Assembly (NCBI GenBank): GCA_021823525.1
Contig: JAKANY010000007.1
Coordinates: forward strand, 22,180-86,179
Reading direction: 5' to 3'
DNA length: 64,000 nt
Source: Actinomycetes bacterium
Lineage (GTDB): Bacteria > Actinomycetota > Acidimicrobiia > Acidimicrobiales > RAAP-2
Part shown: positions 1-9,050 of the stretch, in pieces
Layout of the letters: every line of letters starts with the position of its first letter
Numbering within the stretch: position 1 is the stretch's first letter
Notes under the pieces: generated by a model
Databases searched by the model: none
What the model saw: only the letters and a program-made list of their open reading frames with translations
What the model was told of the DNA's origin: nothing
Position numbers and translations under genes: made by a program

Positions 1-210
1 GAGCTCGTAGGCGCCGGAGCGCTCGATCACGAGCCCGAAGGCCCGCAGCGAGGCCAGGATCCGGTAGACCGAGCTGAGCGGCACGTCGAGCGCTGTCGAG
101 ACCTGCGCCGCGTTCAGGGGGCCCCGCCGGGCGATGGTCGTCAGGACGAGCAGGCCCCGTGCCAGCGCGCCCGACGCGGCTGGGTCGGGTCGCGGCGTCG
201 ACGGGACCAT
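1..210 (-). CDS. IclR-family transcriptional regulator, 5' part only
   Basis: The visible 70 residues form the N-terminal winged helix-turn-helix of an IclR-type regulator. An ARGLLVL helix is followed by GPLNAAQVSTALDVPLSSVYRIL (recognition helix at about residues 38-55) and a wing ending VIERSGAYEL. The ATG at 210 is preceded six nt upstream by a good -10 box. The effector-binding domain lies beyond the window edge. The gene follows hutH on the same strand with a 31-bp gap, so it is probably the local regulator of histidine degradation. That role is inferred from position only. Confidence 0.8.
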   Translation of the reverse strand, partial: MVPSTPRPDPAASGALARGLLVLTTIARRGPLNAAQVSTALDVPLSSVYRILASLRAFGLVIERSGAYEL

Positions 211-216
211 GGCGCG

Positions 217-245
217 AAACTACCCGAGCCGCGACGCGGGCTCAA
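217..245 (-). promoter_or_regulatory. Leaderless promoter of the IclR gene
   Basis: On the minus strand TTGAGC (245-240), a 17-bp spacer and TAGTTT (222-217) lie six nt before the ATG at 210. This is the best -35/-10 pair in the window. The -35 box overlaps the stop codon of hutH. The distance predicts that transcription starts at the initiation codon. Confidence 0.6.
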
Positions 246-1777
246 GCGGCTCGGCCGGGGTCCGGCGCGAGACCGGCCAGCGCCAGCAGCTCGCCGCTGC
301 GCACGAGCTCGCTCACCGCGCTGATCACCGGCGTGAGCCAGCGGTCGGGACCGGGTCCGCCCCCCCGCGCGTTCACGCGGTCGGCGACGGCCGCGGTAAC
401 CGCCGAGGGCGCCTGCTCGCGCAGGGCCAGGGCCCGCGAGGCCGCGAGCATCTCGATCGCCAGCACGTCGGCCAGGGCGGCGACGGAGCGGCGCAGCTTG
501 CGCGCGGCGTGCCAGCCCATCGACACGTGGTCCTCCTGCATCCCCGACGAGGGGATCGAGTCGACGCTCGCGGGCACGGCGAGCCGCTTCATCTCGCTCA
601 CCAGGGCCGCCTGGGAGTACTGGGCGATCATGAGGCCCGAGTCCACGCCGACCTGGTGCGCCAGGAACGGGGGCAGCCCGAAGCTGCGGTCCGGGTCCAG
701 CAGGCGATCGGTGCGGCGCTCGGCGATGGAGGCCACGTCGGCCAGGGCGATGGCCAGGAAGTCGAGGACGTAGGCCACCGGGGCTCCGTGGAAGTTCCCG
801 TTGGAGACCAGGGCGCCGTCGGCGAGCACCGAGGGGTTGTCGATCTGGGAGGCCAGCTCCACCTCGGCCACGCGCGCCGCGTGGGCCAGCGTGTCGCGCG
901 CGGCGCCGTGGACCTGGGGCGAGCAGCGCAGGGAGTAGGCGTCCTGGACCTGGCTCGCGTCGTCACGGTGGGAGGCCACCATCGGTGAGTCGGCGAGCAG
1001 GCGCTCCAGGTTGGCGGCGCTGGCGCGTTGGCCCGGATGGGGCCGCAGCTCGTGGATCTCGGCGACGAACACCCGGTCGGTGCCGCGCAGCGCCTGGATC
1101 GACAGCGACGCCGCCAGGTCGGCGTGGGCCAGGAGCGCCTCGATGTCCGCCAGGGCCAAGATCAGCTGCCCGAGCATCCCGTCGGTCCCGTTGATCAGGG
1201 CGAGGCCCTCCTTCTCGGCCAGCGCCACCGGCGCGAGTCCGGCGGCGGCGAGCGCCTCGCCCGCCGGCCGGAGCACCCCGTCGGCGTCGCGCACCTCGCC
1301 TTCGCCCGTCAGGGCCAGGGCCACGGCGGCCAGGGGCGCCAGGTCCCCCGAGCACCCCAGCGATCCGTACTCGCGCACGACCGGCGTCAGCGCGGCGTTG
1401 AGCAGGGCGGCGTAGGCCTGCGCGGTCGCGGGGCGGACACCCGACACGCCGCTGCACAGGTTCGTGAGGCGCGAGACCATCATGGCGCGCACCACCTCGC
1501 CCTCCACCTCCGCTCCCACGCCCGCCGCGTGGGAGCGGATCAGCGAGCGCTGCAGGTCCCGGCGCCGATCGGGCGAGATGAAGGCCGTGGCTAGCGCGCC
1601 GAAGCCCGTCGAGAGCCCGTAGACGGGTCGTCCCGACTCGACCAGCGCGTCGATCGCCCGGCGACGCTCCTCCAGGCGCTCGAGGACCTCGGGCGCGATG
1701 GCGACCTCCGCGTGCCCGCGCGCCACGGCGATCAGCTCCTCGCGCGTCATCGGCGCCAGTCCCACGACGACTCTCAC
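242..1777 (-). CDS. hutH: Histidine ammonia-lyase
   Basis: The enzyme deaminates L-histidine to urocanate, the first step of histidine degradation. The 511 residues match the family length. The prosthetic MIO group would form from Cys142-Ser143-Gly144 within GSLGCSGDLAPLA. Most family members have Ala-Ser-Gly there, but Cys is what I recall for Streptomyces HutH. The catalytic Tyr is in PVYGLSTGFGA (Tyr53), and an FGLPPFLA-type segment lies further on. The GTG at 1777 is chosen because it forms a GTGA overlap with the hutG stop and gives the expected VVVG N-terminus. An internal ATG at 1750 is the alternative. The gene is translationally coupled to hutG. Confidence 0.93.
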   Translation of the reverse strand: MRVVVGLAPMTREELIAVARGHAEVAIAPEVLERLEERRRAIDALVESGRPVYGLSTGFGALATAFISPDRRRDLQRSLIRSHAAGVGAEVEGEVVRAMMVSRLTNLCSGVSGVRPATAQAYAALLNAALTPVVREYGSLGCSGDLAPLAAVALALTGEGEVRDADGVLRPAGEALAAAGLAPVALAEKEGLALINGTDGMLGQLILALADIEALLAHADLAASLSIQALRGTDRVFVAEIHELRPHPGQRASAANLERLLADSPMVASHRDDASQVQDAYSLRCSPQVHGAARDTLAHAARVAEVELASQIDNPSVLADGALVSNGNFHGAPVAYVLDFLAIALADVASIAERRTDRLLDPDRSFGLPPFLAHQVGVDSGLMIAQYSQAALVSEMKRLAVPASVDSIPSSGMQEDHVSMGWHAARKLRRSVAALADVLAIEMLAASRALALREQAPSAVTAAVADRVNARGGGPGPDRWLTPVISAVSELVRSGELLALAGLAPDPGRAA

Positions 1778-2673
1778 GGTCGACCTCCCACGCCCACCAG
1801 GGCCTCGAGCACCAGCAGGGCGACCAGGCGAACCGTTCGCTCGTCGGCGCTGTCGCGTCCCACGTCGACCTCGGTGAAGTCGATGGCCCGCACCCGCGGG
1901 TCCCGGCCGACGGCGCGCACCACGTGGCGCAGCTCGTCGGCCGACAGGCCGCCCGGGGCCGCCGCCGGGCAGCCCGGCACGATGGCCCGGTCGGCCACGT
2001 CGAGGTCCACGTCCACGTACACCGGCCGGCCGTCGGCGCCCGCGATGGCCAGCGCGTCGCCGATGGCGGCGACCGCGCCGCGGGCGCGCACCTGGTCGCG
2101 CGACCACGTCGTGATCCCCGCGTCCGCCGCGCGCCGCGCGTAGGCCGGGGAGTTCGAGAAGTCCGCCAGGCCGACCTGGACCACGTGGTGGCCGTCGAGC
2201 CCCTGCTCGAGCAGCTGGCGCACCGGCGAGCCGTTGGAGACCCCGTCGCGCAGGTCCAGGTGGGCGTCGAGCGTCACCAGGCCCCAGTCCGCCAGGTCGT
2301 CCCCGCCCAGGGCCGTCAGGGCGTGCCAGGTCGCGGCGTTGTCGCCGCCCAGCACGAGGTGGCACGCGACGTCAGGCCCGCGGGCCAGCAGCGTGGCCGT
2401 GCGCTCGGTGCCGCCCTCGGCGTCGGGATCGAACACGTCGCCGCGGTCGTCGACGGCCACGAGGTCGCGCAGGTCGACCTGCTCGCTGTAGGACCAGGTC
2501 GAGTAGCGCTCCAGCGCCTCGCGCACGGCGGTGGGCGTGGCGTGCCACGAGCGCGGGGTCACCGAGGTGTGGTACGTGGAGATCCCGGTCAAGCCGACCA
2601 GGCGCCGCCCCTCGCGCGGGGCCCCGAGCAGCGAGCGCGCCGAGGGCCACTGGGGATCGGACGACGCTGTCAC
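1774..2673 (-). CDS. hutG: Formimidoylglutamase-like arginase-family hydrolase
   Basis: The 299-aa protein belongs to the ureohydrolase (arginase/agmatinase) fold. Metal-site motifs are GGDN (109-112), DAHLDLR (136-142), DVDLDVAD (221-228) and a late TEVD. The classical first motif is GGDH, so one manganese ligand is Asn instead of His here. Coupling to hutH points to N-formimidoyl-L-glutamate hydrolysis to glutamate and formamide, the last step of the Hut pathway. Agmatinase or guanidinobutyrase activity cannot be excluded from sequence alone. The start is the GTG at 2673, supported by a -10 box six nt upstream. hutU and hutI are not in the window. Confidence 0.8.
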   Translation of the reverse strand: MTASSDPQWPSARSLLGAPREGRRLVGLTGISTYHTSVTPRSWHATPTAVREALERYSTWSYSEQVDLRDLVAVDDRGDVFDPDAEGGTERTATLLARGPDVACHLVLGGDNAATWHALTALGGDDLADWGLVTLDAHLDLRDGVSNGSPVRQLLEQGLDGHHVVQVGLADFSNSPAYARRAADAGITTWSRDQVRARGAVAAIGDALAIAGADGRPVYVDVDLDVADRAIVPGCPAAAPGGLSADELRHVVRAVGRDPRVRAIDFTEVDVGRDSADERTVRLVALLVLEALVGVGGRP

Positions 2674-2679
2674 GCCGCC

Positions 2680-2685
2680 ATGTTA
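2680..2685 (-). promoter_or_regulatory. -10 box of a leaderless hutGH transcript
   Basis: TAACAT on the minus strand is separated by six nt from the GTG of hutG at 2673. No convincing -35 box is seen. It implies that the hut genes are transcribed separately from qcrB, which ends 38 bp upstream. Confidence 0.45.
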
Positions 2686-2711
2686 CGCACCGGGCCCCCG
2701 CGGCCCCGAGG

Positions 2712-4256
2712 CTAGCGGTCCACGGCGCGCGTGCCGCGCGACGGGCGCGGCGCGACGGCGGGCCCCTCCTCCTCGATGAAGGTGGGGACCGGCGCGGGGG
2801 CCAGCTCCTCGGCGACGTCGTCGACGAAGGCCGGGGCGGGCGTGGCCTCGTAGGTGCCCTCGGCCGAGCGGGTGACCACGTTGGGCGTCTTGCGCTTTCC
2901 GGCGCCGTGCAGCGCGTGCATCTCGCGCGCGATGGCGTAGGCGATCGGGTAGGCGACGAAGGGCGAGATCAGCACGAGCACGCGCATCGCCCACAGCACC
3001 GTGTTGAGCGACAGGTGGAAGAAGTTGGCGATCACGTCGGTCGAGCTGGCCACGAAGAGCATGGCCAGCAGCGCGAGCACCGCCACGCCCGCGGCCGTCC
3101 GGCGCGGACGCGCGCTCGGCCGGTCCAAAAGGTGGTGGATCGCGTCGTCGTGGGTCACCCGGCGCTCCAGGGCCGGCCAGGCGTAGGCCAGGCCGAAGAG
3201 CAGGCCGGGCAGCACGACGGCCGGGATGGTCACCTCGAGGGGGATGGTGTGGCCGAAGCTGTGGAACGACCACGACGGGAAGATGCGCAGGGCGCCGTCG
3301 AGGAACGCCATGTACCAGTCGGGCTGGACGGCGTACGAGATGCGCGAGGCCTCGTAGGGGCCGAACTGCCAGATCGGGTTGATCTGCGCGAAGCCGCCCA
3401 GCAGCGCGATCACGCCGGTCACCACGAGCAGGAAGCCGGTGGTCTTGGCCATGAAGACGGGGAACATCGGCGTGCCGACGACGTTCTCCTCGGTGCGCCC
3501 CTCGCCGGGGAACTGGGTGTGCTTCTGGCGCACCAGCAGCGCGAGGTGCGCGCCCACCAGGCCCAGCATCACCAGCGGGACGACGAGCACGTGCAGGATG
3601 AAGAACCGCTCGAGCACGACCGTGCCCGGGAAGTTCCCCCCAAAGACCCAGAAGGCCAGGTACGTGCCGACCAGGGGGACCGACAGGAGGATCGAGTAGG
3701 CGATGCGGATGCCGGTTCCCGACACCAGGTCGTCGGGCAGCGAGTAGCCGAGGAACCCGTTGACGATCGCCAGGGTCAGCAGCGTGACCCCGATCGTCCA
3801 GTTGAGCTCGCGGGGCTTGCGGAAGGCTCCGGTGAAGAACACGCGCGCCATGTGCACGACCATCGAGCCGATGAAGATGTCGGCCGCCCAGTGGTGCATC
3901 TGGCGCATCAGCAGGCCCGCGCGCACCGCGAAGGACAGGTCGACGGTCGAGGCGTAGGCCTGGGACATCGGCATCCCGTCCAGGGGCAGGTAGCTCCCGT
4001 GGTAGGTCACCACCGTCGAGCTGGGCACGTAGTACAAGGAGAGGAAGACTCCCGTGGCCAGCAGGACGACGAACGAGTACAGCACGATCTCGCCCAGCAT
4101 GAACGACCAGTGGTCGGGGAAGATCTTGTCGAGGAAGGTCCGCGCGCCCCGGGCGACGCCCAGGCGCTCGTCGAGCTCGGTGACCGCCTGCGAGACCCGG
4201 CCGTACCGACCGCGTCCGTGCGGGCGGGCCGCGCCGCTGGGGGACACGTCGCTCAC
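2712..4256 (-). CDS. qcrB: Cytochrome bc1 complex cytochrome b subunit
   Basis: This is the quinol-oxidising membrane subunit of the actinobacterial bcc complex, which passes electrons from menaquinol to QcrA and QcrC. Haem-ligand histidine pairs are visible in RQMHHWAADIFIGSMVVHMA (121/122 and 135) and at His222/His237. The Qo-site motif is PDWY (312-315), the actinobacterial form of PEWY. The 514-aa length reflects the C-terminal helices plus an acidic, proline-rich tail. The GTG at 4256 overlaps the qcrA stop as GTGA. It is the last gene of ctaE-qcrC-qcrA-qcrB. Confidence 0.95.
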   Translation of the reverse strand: MSDVSPSGAARPHGRGRYGRVSQAVTELDERLGVARGARTFLDKIFPDHWSFMLGEIVLYSFVVLLATGVFLSLYYVPSSTVVTYHGSYLPLDGMPMSQAYASTVDLSFAVRAGLLMRQMHHWAADIFIGSMVVHMARVFFTGAFRKPRELNWTIGVTLLTLAIVNGFLGYSLPDDLVSGTGIRIAYSILLSVPLVGTYLAFWVFGGNFPGTVVLERFFILHVLVVPLVMLGLVGAHLALLVRQKHTQFPGEGRTEENVVGTPMFPVFMAKTTGFLLVVTGVIALLGGFAQINPIWQFGPYEASRISYAVQPDWYMAFLDGALRIFPSWSFHSFGHTIPLEVTIPAVVLPGLLFGLAYAWPALERRVTHDDAIHHLLDRPSARPRRTAAGVAVLALLAMLFVASSTDVIANFFHLSLNTVLWAMRVLVLISPFVAYPIAYAIAREMHALHGAGKRKTPNVVTRSAEGTYEATPAPAFVDDVAEELAPAPVPTFIEEEGPAVAPRPSRGTRAVDR

Positions 4257-5182
4257 GAGCGCTCCCAGAACCCGGGCCCGACCGGCTCGTGGTAGTCGCT
4301 CTGGCTGCGCACGAAGCCGGCGGCGTCGATGTAGAGCGGCAGCTGGGGCAGGGGCCGCGGTGCGGGGCCGAACTCGGGGACGGCCCCGTCGGTGACGTTG
4401 AACATCGACTGGTGGCACGGGCACACCAGCAGCTGGAGCTGCTGCTCGTAGAGACCGACTGGGCAGCCCAGGTGCGTGCAGAGCTTCGAGTAGGCGAGGT
4501 AGCCCTGGGGGCCCCACGACTCGCGCCCGGCCTCGGTGACGAAGTCCTCGTTGGAGATCCGGATCAGGATCGTCTGGTCCACCGCCTGGCCGCGATCGGT
4601 GTTCTGGGTCCCCTCGGGGAACACGGTGACGACCGAGCCGACCGCCAGGTCCCCGACCTGGATGCGCCGGCCCGTCTGGTCCACCGCGTAGGAGCCGGCG
4701 CGCCAGTCGGTGTGGAAGAGCGTCCCCTTGGGCAGCGGGCCGAGGCTGCGCAGGACCGGGAACAGGGCGACGATCCCGAAGGCGCCCAGCCCGCCCCCGA
4801 GCAGCCCCCCGAGGACCCGGCGGCGCTTGACGATGGCACCCCCGCGTTCGACGAGGGCGGCCGCCAGAGCGTCGCGCTCGGCGGGCGCGCTGGCCAGCGG
4901 GTGGCGCTCCTCGACGAAGGGGCCGCGCGCCATGAGGTACTTGCCCCAGCCCACCAGGCCCACGCCCAGGAAGAAGAGCCCGCCGCCCATCGTCGCGCCG
5001 AGGGTCCAGGGGGCGGCGTCCCTCCAGTAGCACACGCCGAAGCCGACCACCAGGGCCAGTCCCACCAGCAGGCTCAGCGCGAGCACGCGCTCGACGAGCT
5101 CGGGCCGGCGCGCTGCGGGCTGCAGGTGCGGGTCGTCGGCGCGCAGGCCGCGCAGGTTGACGGGCGTGCGGTGCTCGCTCAC
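4253..5182 (-). CDS. qcrA: Rieske iron-sulfur subunit of the bcc complex
   Basis: The 309-aa protein has three transmembrane helices (about residues 33-50, 62-80 and 122-142), as usual in Actinobacteria, then a Rieske domain. The [2Fe-2S] boxes are CTHLGC (235-240) and CPCHQS (254-259), predicting Cys235, His237, Cys254 and His257 as ligands and Cys240-Cys256 as the disulfide. It transfers electrons from quinol bound to QcrB to the haems of QcrC. The start is GTG at 5182, overlapping the qcrC stop by GTGA, and its own stop overlaps qcrB. Confidence 0.95.
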   Translation of the reverse strand: MSEHRTPVNLRGLRADDPHLQPAARRPELVERVLALSLLVGLALVVGFGVCYWRDAAPWTLGATMGGGLFFLGVGLVGWGKYLMARGPFVEERHPLASAPAERDALAAALVERGGAIVKRRRVLGGLLGGGLGAFGIVALFPVLRSLGPLPKGTLFHTDWRAGSYAVDQTGRRIQVGDLAVGSVVTVFPEGTQNTDRGQAVDQTILIRISNEDFVTEAGRESWGPQGYLAYSKLCTHLGCPVGLYEQQLQLLVCPCHQSMFNVTDGAVPEFGPAPRPLPQLPLYIDAAGFVRSQSDYHEPVGPGFWERS

Positions 5183-6060
5183 TGGCGCTCCCCCACCCAG
5201 AAGGCGATCAGCGCCAGGCCGGCCACGCCCACCAGCAGGGCGACGAACCCCTCACCGACCGGTCCGAGACCGCCCAGCCCGAAGCCCCCGGGGTTGCGCG
5301 GGTGCTGGATCTCCGTCGTCACGTACTTGACGATGTCGCGCACCTGGTAGTCGCTCAGGTTGCCGGTGAAGCGGGGCATGTTGCCCGGGCCGGTGCGGAT
5401 CGCCTCGGCCACCTGGGTCGCCGGGATGTGGCGCAGCGAGGGCGCGAAGGTGCTGCGCGCGAGCGCGTCGCCGTCGCCCTCGATGGTGTGGCACGCCGCG
5501 CAGTTCAGGGCGAAGAGGGCCATGCCGGTGGCCACGTTGCCCCCCCGGAGGTGGACGGTGGGGATGCCGGGGTAGCTGGGGTCGAGCGAGTTGATCCAGG
5601 CGGCGATCGCCAGCGCCTGGTGGTGCGTGAGGCGCGGCGGGCGGCGCGGGGCCTCGACGCTGCGCGGGTCGGTCGCGGGCATGCGGCCCGACTCGATCCA
5701 GAAGTCGATCGTGGCCGGCCCCAGGCCCACCAGGTTGGGGTAGGCGCCCGTCGTCCCGGCCACCGGAACACCGTTGGCCTGGGTGCCGTGGCAGGTCGCG
5801 CAGTTCTCCAAGTACAGCGCGTAGCCCAGCGCCTTGAGCGTGGCCGGCGGCGCGCTGTAGGTGATGGCCGAGTCGCCGTAGGACGTCACCACGCCGTGGT
5901 GGCGCACGACGACGTCGGAGTTCGGCGTGCCGGCGTCGTGGCGCGTGGTCTGGTAGATCGGTCGCGGTCCCGCCCCGGCCCGGGCCGCGAGGGCCAGCGG
6001 GGCCACGGCCAGCAGGCCCACGGCTCCCGCCACCCGCCACGACGCGCGCACCCGACCCAT
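5179..6060 (-). CDS. qcrC: Dihaem cytochrome c subunit of the bcc complex
   Basis: The 293-aa protein has an N-terminal signal anchor (residues 7-28) and two c-type haem sites, CATCH (87-91) and CAACH (187-191). A C-terminal transmembrane helix ends in IAFWVGERQ. This fused dihaem cytochrome replaces mobile cytochrome c in Actinobacteria and hands electrons directly to the cytochrome oxidase. The ATG at 6060 is chosen. A longer upstream reading frame is a shadow of ctaE. The gap to ctaE is 5 bp, so the genes are surely co-transcribed. Confidence 0.93.
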   Translation of the reverse strand: MGRVRASWRVAGAVGLLAVAPLALAARAGAGPRPIYQTTRHDAGTPNSDVVVRHHGVVTSYGDSAITYSAPPATLKALGYALYLENCATCHGTQANGVPVAGTTGAYPNLVGLGPATIDFWIESGRMPATDPRSVEAPRRPPRLTHHQALAIAAWINSLDPSYPGIPTVHLRGGNVATGMALFALNCAACHTIEGDGDALARSTFAPSLRHIPATQVAEAIRTGPGNMPRFTGNLSDYQVRDIVKYVTTEIQHPRNPGGFGLGGLGPVGEGFVALLVGVAGLALIAFWVGERQ

Positions 6061-6065
6061 GCGAC

Positions 6066-6662
6066 CTACTTGAGGAGGAACAGGGAGGAGAACAGCCCCA
6101 CCCAGACGACGTCGACGAAGTGCCAGTAGTAGCTGACGCCCTGGAAGGCGGCCAGCTCGCCCGCGTCGCCCTCCCGGCCGCGCATGCGGAACAGCAGGAA
6201 GGCCATCGCGACCAGCCCCAGCAGCACGTGCAGGCCGTGCAGGCCGGTGGTGATGTAGAAGACCGAGCCGTAGGAGTTCGTGTACCAGCGCGTGGTCAGG
6301 TGGACCCACTCGTAGGCCTGGTTGCCCACGAACAGCGCTCCCATGATCATGGTCGTGATGACCCAGCGCCGCGCCTCGTCGCGGCGTCGGTGCTCGATGA
6401 GCCACACGGCCCACTGCATGGTGAAGGAGGACGCGACCAGGACGACCGTGAACGCGCCGGCCTGCAGCGTGTCCAGGTGCGTGCCGCGGGGCGGCCAGGA
6501 GGCCAGGTGCGCGCGGATGGTGAACAGGGCGGCGAACAGTCCCGAGAAGAACATGAGCTCGCTGCCCAGCCAGATCATCACGCCGATGGCGAGCATCGGA
6601 GGACGGTCGTGGACGATCCTCTCGGGCGTCGCCAGGTTCGGGAGGGGAACCGCCTGACTCAC
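6066..6662 (-). CDS. ctaE: Cytochrome c oxidase subunit III
   Basis: The 198-aa membrane protein has five hydrophobic helices and conserved subunit III segments: WLGSELMFFSGLFAALF (about 31-47), the YEWVHL region, GLHGLHVLLGL and a C-terminal YYWHFVDVVWVGLF. It is part of the aa3-type terminal oxidase. Its place just ahead of qcrCAB is the standard actinobacterial order and reflects the bcc-aa3 supercomplex. The start is GTG at 6662, seven nt downstream of a -10 box. Subunits I, II and IV are not in the window. Confidence 0.93.
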   Translation of the reverse strand: MSQAVPLPNLATPERIVHDRPPMLAIGVMIWLGSELMFFSGLFAALFTIRAHLASWPPRGTHLDTLQAGAFTVVLVASSFTMQWAVWLIEHRRRDEARRWVITTMIMGALFVGNQAYEWVHLTTRWYTNSYGSVFYITTGLHGLHVLLGLVAMAFLLFRMRGREGDAGELAAFQGVSYYWHFVDVVWVGLFSSLFLLK

Positions 6663-6669
6663 GCGTCCC

Positions 6670-6675
6670 GTTCTA
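6670..6675 (-). promoter_or_regulatory. -10 box of the ctaE-qcrCAB operon
   Basis: TAGAAC on the minus strand lies seven nt before the GTG of ctaE. The same hexamer precedes nuoA. No good -35 is seen. The arrangement suggests a leaderless transcript. Confidence 0.4.
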
Positions 6676-6717
6676 CCCGACCCGGCCCCTCCTCCCTGAT
6701 CGGACGACTGAGACGCC

Positions 6718-9009
6718 TCACAGCAAGGAGGCGGGCAGCGGCGTGCTGGCCACCACCGCGAGGCGCCGCGTGGGTCGCGTCAGCGCGACGTAGAGGGTGC
6801 GCAGGCCGCGCGCCGAGACCGGGCCCTCCCCGGCGCCGTCCGCGACGATCCGGGCGGGCTCGACGACCACGACGGCGTCGAACTCCAGCCCATTGGCGGC
6901 GTCGGTGGCCACGACGACCAGGTCGGCGTCGAGTCCGGGTCCGTCAGGATCCGCCGGGTCGGCCGCGACCAGGCCCGCCCGCGCCAGAGCGGCCCAGACC
7001 CCGGCCAGCTCCGCGCGCGGTGCCAGGATCGCGGTGCGTCCGGGAGCGACGGCCGCGCGCTCGCGCGCCACGGCGGCCACCAGGACCTCGTCGCGGCGCT
7101 CGGGCGCGACCTGCTCGACCGTGGGGGTGACGCCCACGCGGCGCACCGGCCGCGGGGGCACCAGGCCCGGGGAGGCGGCGGCCAGCGTCGGCGCGGCGAG
7201 GGTCAGCACCTCCTCGGGGGTGCGGTAGCTCACGGTCAGCTCGATGCGCGTGGGCGGGCGCCGCGGGTCGAGTGCGGCGACGACGGCGTCCCAGGACGCC
7301 GTCGCGGCGGCGGTCGTGGCCTGGCCGATGTCGCCGACCAGCGTCATCGACCCCGACAGGTCCCGGCGCGCGATCACGCGCAGTTCCATGGGCGAGAGGT
7401 CCTGCACCTCGTCCACGACGATGTGGCCGTAGGTGAGGAACTCCGCCTCGTCGAGCTCGCGCGGCGCGCTGGCGGCCACCCGGGCGGCCTCGCGCAGCGC
7501 CGCGGCACGCACGTCGCCGCCGTAGGCGTCCAGGTCGACGCCCTCGAGCGCCGCCTCGACGCGGTGGATCGGCCGGGGTCGGCGGCGCGGCCCGAGCAGG
7601 ACGCGCGCCTCGTCGATCAGCGCGGCGTCGGCCGCCGTCCAGCGCACCTCCTCGAGCGTGGACGCCCGGGGGCGCACCAGCAGCTCGCACTCGGCAGCGG
7701 TGAGCACGTCCGCGCCCGCGGCGCGGATCAGCGCCGGCGCACCGAAGAGGTCGTGGAGCAGCTCCTGGCCCGTCAGCCGCGGCCACACGCGCTGGAGCGC
7801 CGCCTTGAACTCCGGGGTGCTGCGGATCTGCTCGGCGAGCTCGGCCTGCGTGTCGCCGCTCGCCTCCTCGCCCGGCGCGAAGCGACCCACCGCGCGAGCC
7901 GCGACGCGCGCGGCCAGCTCGCGGCCCACGGCCGAGCGGCGCTGGTTGTGGTTCCCCGGGCGGCGCCGCGCCCGCTCGACGACCTCCTTGGTGTCGCGCA
8001 CGGTGAGCAGGAGCTGGGCGCGGCCCAGCGGGATCGTCACGTCCGCGCGCAGCGGGCGCTCGCGCGTGCGCACCGCGCGTTCCAGCACGCGCGCCATGCG
8101 CTCGTCGCCCTTCAGGCGCGCCACCTCGTCGGGCTCGCTGGCGCGGACCTCGACGTTGGCCACGAGACCCGCGACCGTCGAGAGCGTCACGCCCGACTCG
8201 CCCAGCGACGGCAGGACGTTGCCGATGTAGGTCAGGAACAGGGGATTGGGGCCCACGACCAGGACGCCCTGGCGCTCGAGGGTGGCCCGATGCGTGTAGA
8301 GGAGGTAGGCGGCCCGGTGGAGGGCGACCGCGGTCTTGCCCGTCCCGGGCCCGCCCTGGACGATGAGCATCCCGGGCAGTGGCGCGCGGATGATGCGGTC
8401 CTGCTCGCCCTGGATCGTGGCCACGATGTCGCCCATGCGTCCCGTGCGCGCGCGGCCCAGGGCCGCCAGCAGGGCGCCGGGCCCGCCCAGGGCCAGCCCG
8501 CCCTCGACCAGTCCGTCGCCGCTCACGGCCGTGGTGGCCGCGCCCGCGGCGCCGAAGCGGTCGTCGTCGACGAAGACCTCGTCCTCGACGCCCACGACCT
8601 CGTGGCCCCGCAGCGCGACGTGCCGGCGGCGCGCCAGCCCGAGCGGCTCGACCGCGGTGGCCCGGTAGAAGGCCTCGGCCACCGGGGCCCGCCAGTCCAC
8701 CACCAGCGCGTTGAGGTCCTCGTCGCTGACGGCCAGGCGCCCGACCCGGTACACCTCGCCGGGGCGCTGCCCGCGGTCGTAGTCGAGGCGGCCGAAGAAG
8801 AGGGGCTGGTCGCCGATGGCCAGCTGGTCGAGGCGGTGCAGGGCGGTGCCCATCACCACGTCGCGCTCCACCAGGTCGCCGGCCCCGCGCATGAGGGCCA
8901 CCGCCGCCCCGTCGCGCATCGAGAGCGCCTCGGCGCGCATGCGATCCAGGGCGACGAGCGCCACGTCGAGGAACTCCTGCTCCTCGGCAATCTCGCGCTC
9001 GTGGGCCAT
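6718..9009 (-). CDS. helD: HelD-type superfamily I DNA helicase / RNA polymerase recycling factor
   Basis: The 763-aa protein carries a Walker A motif GGPGTGKTAVALHRAAYLLY (from 219) of the form typical of HelD rather than UvrD. It also has a DEVQDLSP motif II, a late SYRTPEE motif and YVALTRPTRRL near the end. The N-terminal 60 residues are acidic and helical, like the HelD arm that enters the RNA polymerase channel. Family members release stalled RNA polymerase from DNA. The ATG at 9009 is used; the frame continues upstream only as a shadow of hemE. It ends 55 bp before ctaE. Confidence 0.88.
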   Translation of the reverse strand: MAHEREIAEEQEFLDVALVALDRMRAEALSMRDGAAVALMRGAGDLVERDVVMGTALHRLDQLAIGDQPLFFGRLDYDRGQRPGEVYRVGRLAVSDEDLNALVVDWRAPVAEAFYRATAVEPLGLARRRHVALRGHEVVGVEDEVFVDDDRFGAAGAATTAVSGDGLVEGGLALGGPGALLAALGRARTGRMGDIVATIQGEQDRIIRAPLPGMLIVQGGPGTGKTAVALHRAAYLLYTHRATLERQGVLVVGPNPLFLTYIGNVLPSLGESGVTLSTVAGLVANVEVRASEPDEVARLKGDERMARVLERAVRTRERPLRADVTIPLGRAQLLLTVRDTKEVVERARRRPGNHNQRRSAVGRELAARVAARAVGRFAPGEEASGDTQAELAEQIRSTPEFKAALQRVWPRLTGQELLHDLFGAPALIRAAGADVLTAAECELLVRPRASTLEEVRWTAADAALIDEARVLLGPRRRPRPIHRVEAALEGVDLDAYGGDVRAAALREAARVAASAPRELDEAEFLTYGHIVVDEVQDLSPMELRVIARRDLSGSMTLVGDIGQATTAAATASWDAVVAALDPRRPPTRIELTVSYRTPEEVLTLAAPTLAAASPGLVPPRPVRRVGVTPTVEQVAPERRDEVLVAAVARERAAVAPGRTAILAPRAELAGVWAALARAGLVAADPADPDGPGLDADLVVVATDAANGLEFDAVVVVEPARIVADGAGEGPVSARGLRTLYVALTRPTRRLAVVASTPLPASLL

Positions 9010-9044
9010 GGGGGCTGCTCCGTCTCCCGGTTCAGGGTCTATCG

Positions 9045-9050
9045 ATTCTA
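9045..9050 (-). promoter_or_regulatory. Possible -10 box of helD
   Basis: TAGAAT on the minus strand lies 35 nt before the helD start, inside the 141-bp divergent gap with hemE. A GGAG-like ribosome site follows. No matching -35 is clear, so this is a weak call. Confidence 0.3.

Noticed and set aside
2907..4295. Long open frame opposite qcrB and qcrA
   Set aside because: Composition is Arg/His/Asp/Gly-rich with no family motif, and it mirrors strongly conserved genes on the other strand. High G+C produces such shadows throughout (also 7423-9051, 19044-20639, 20714-22582, 24141-25469).
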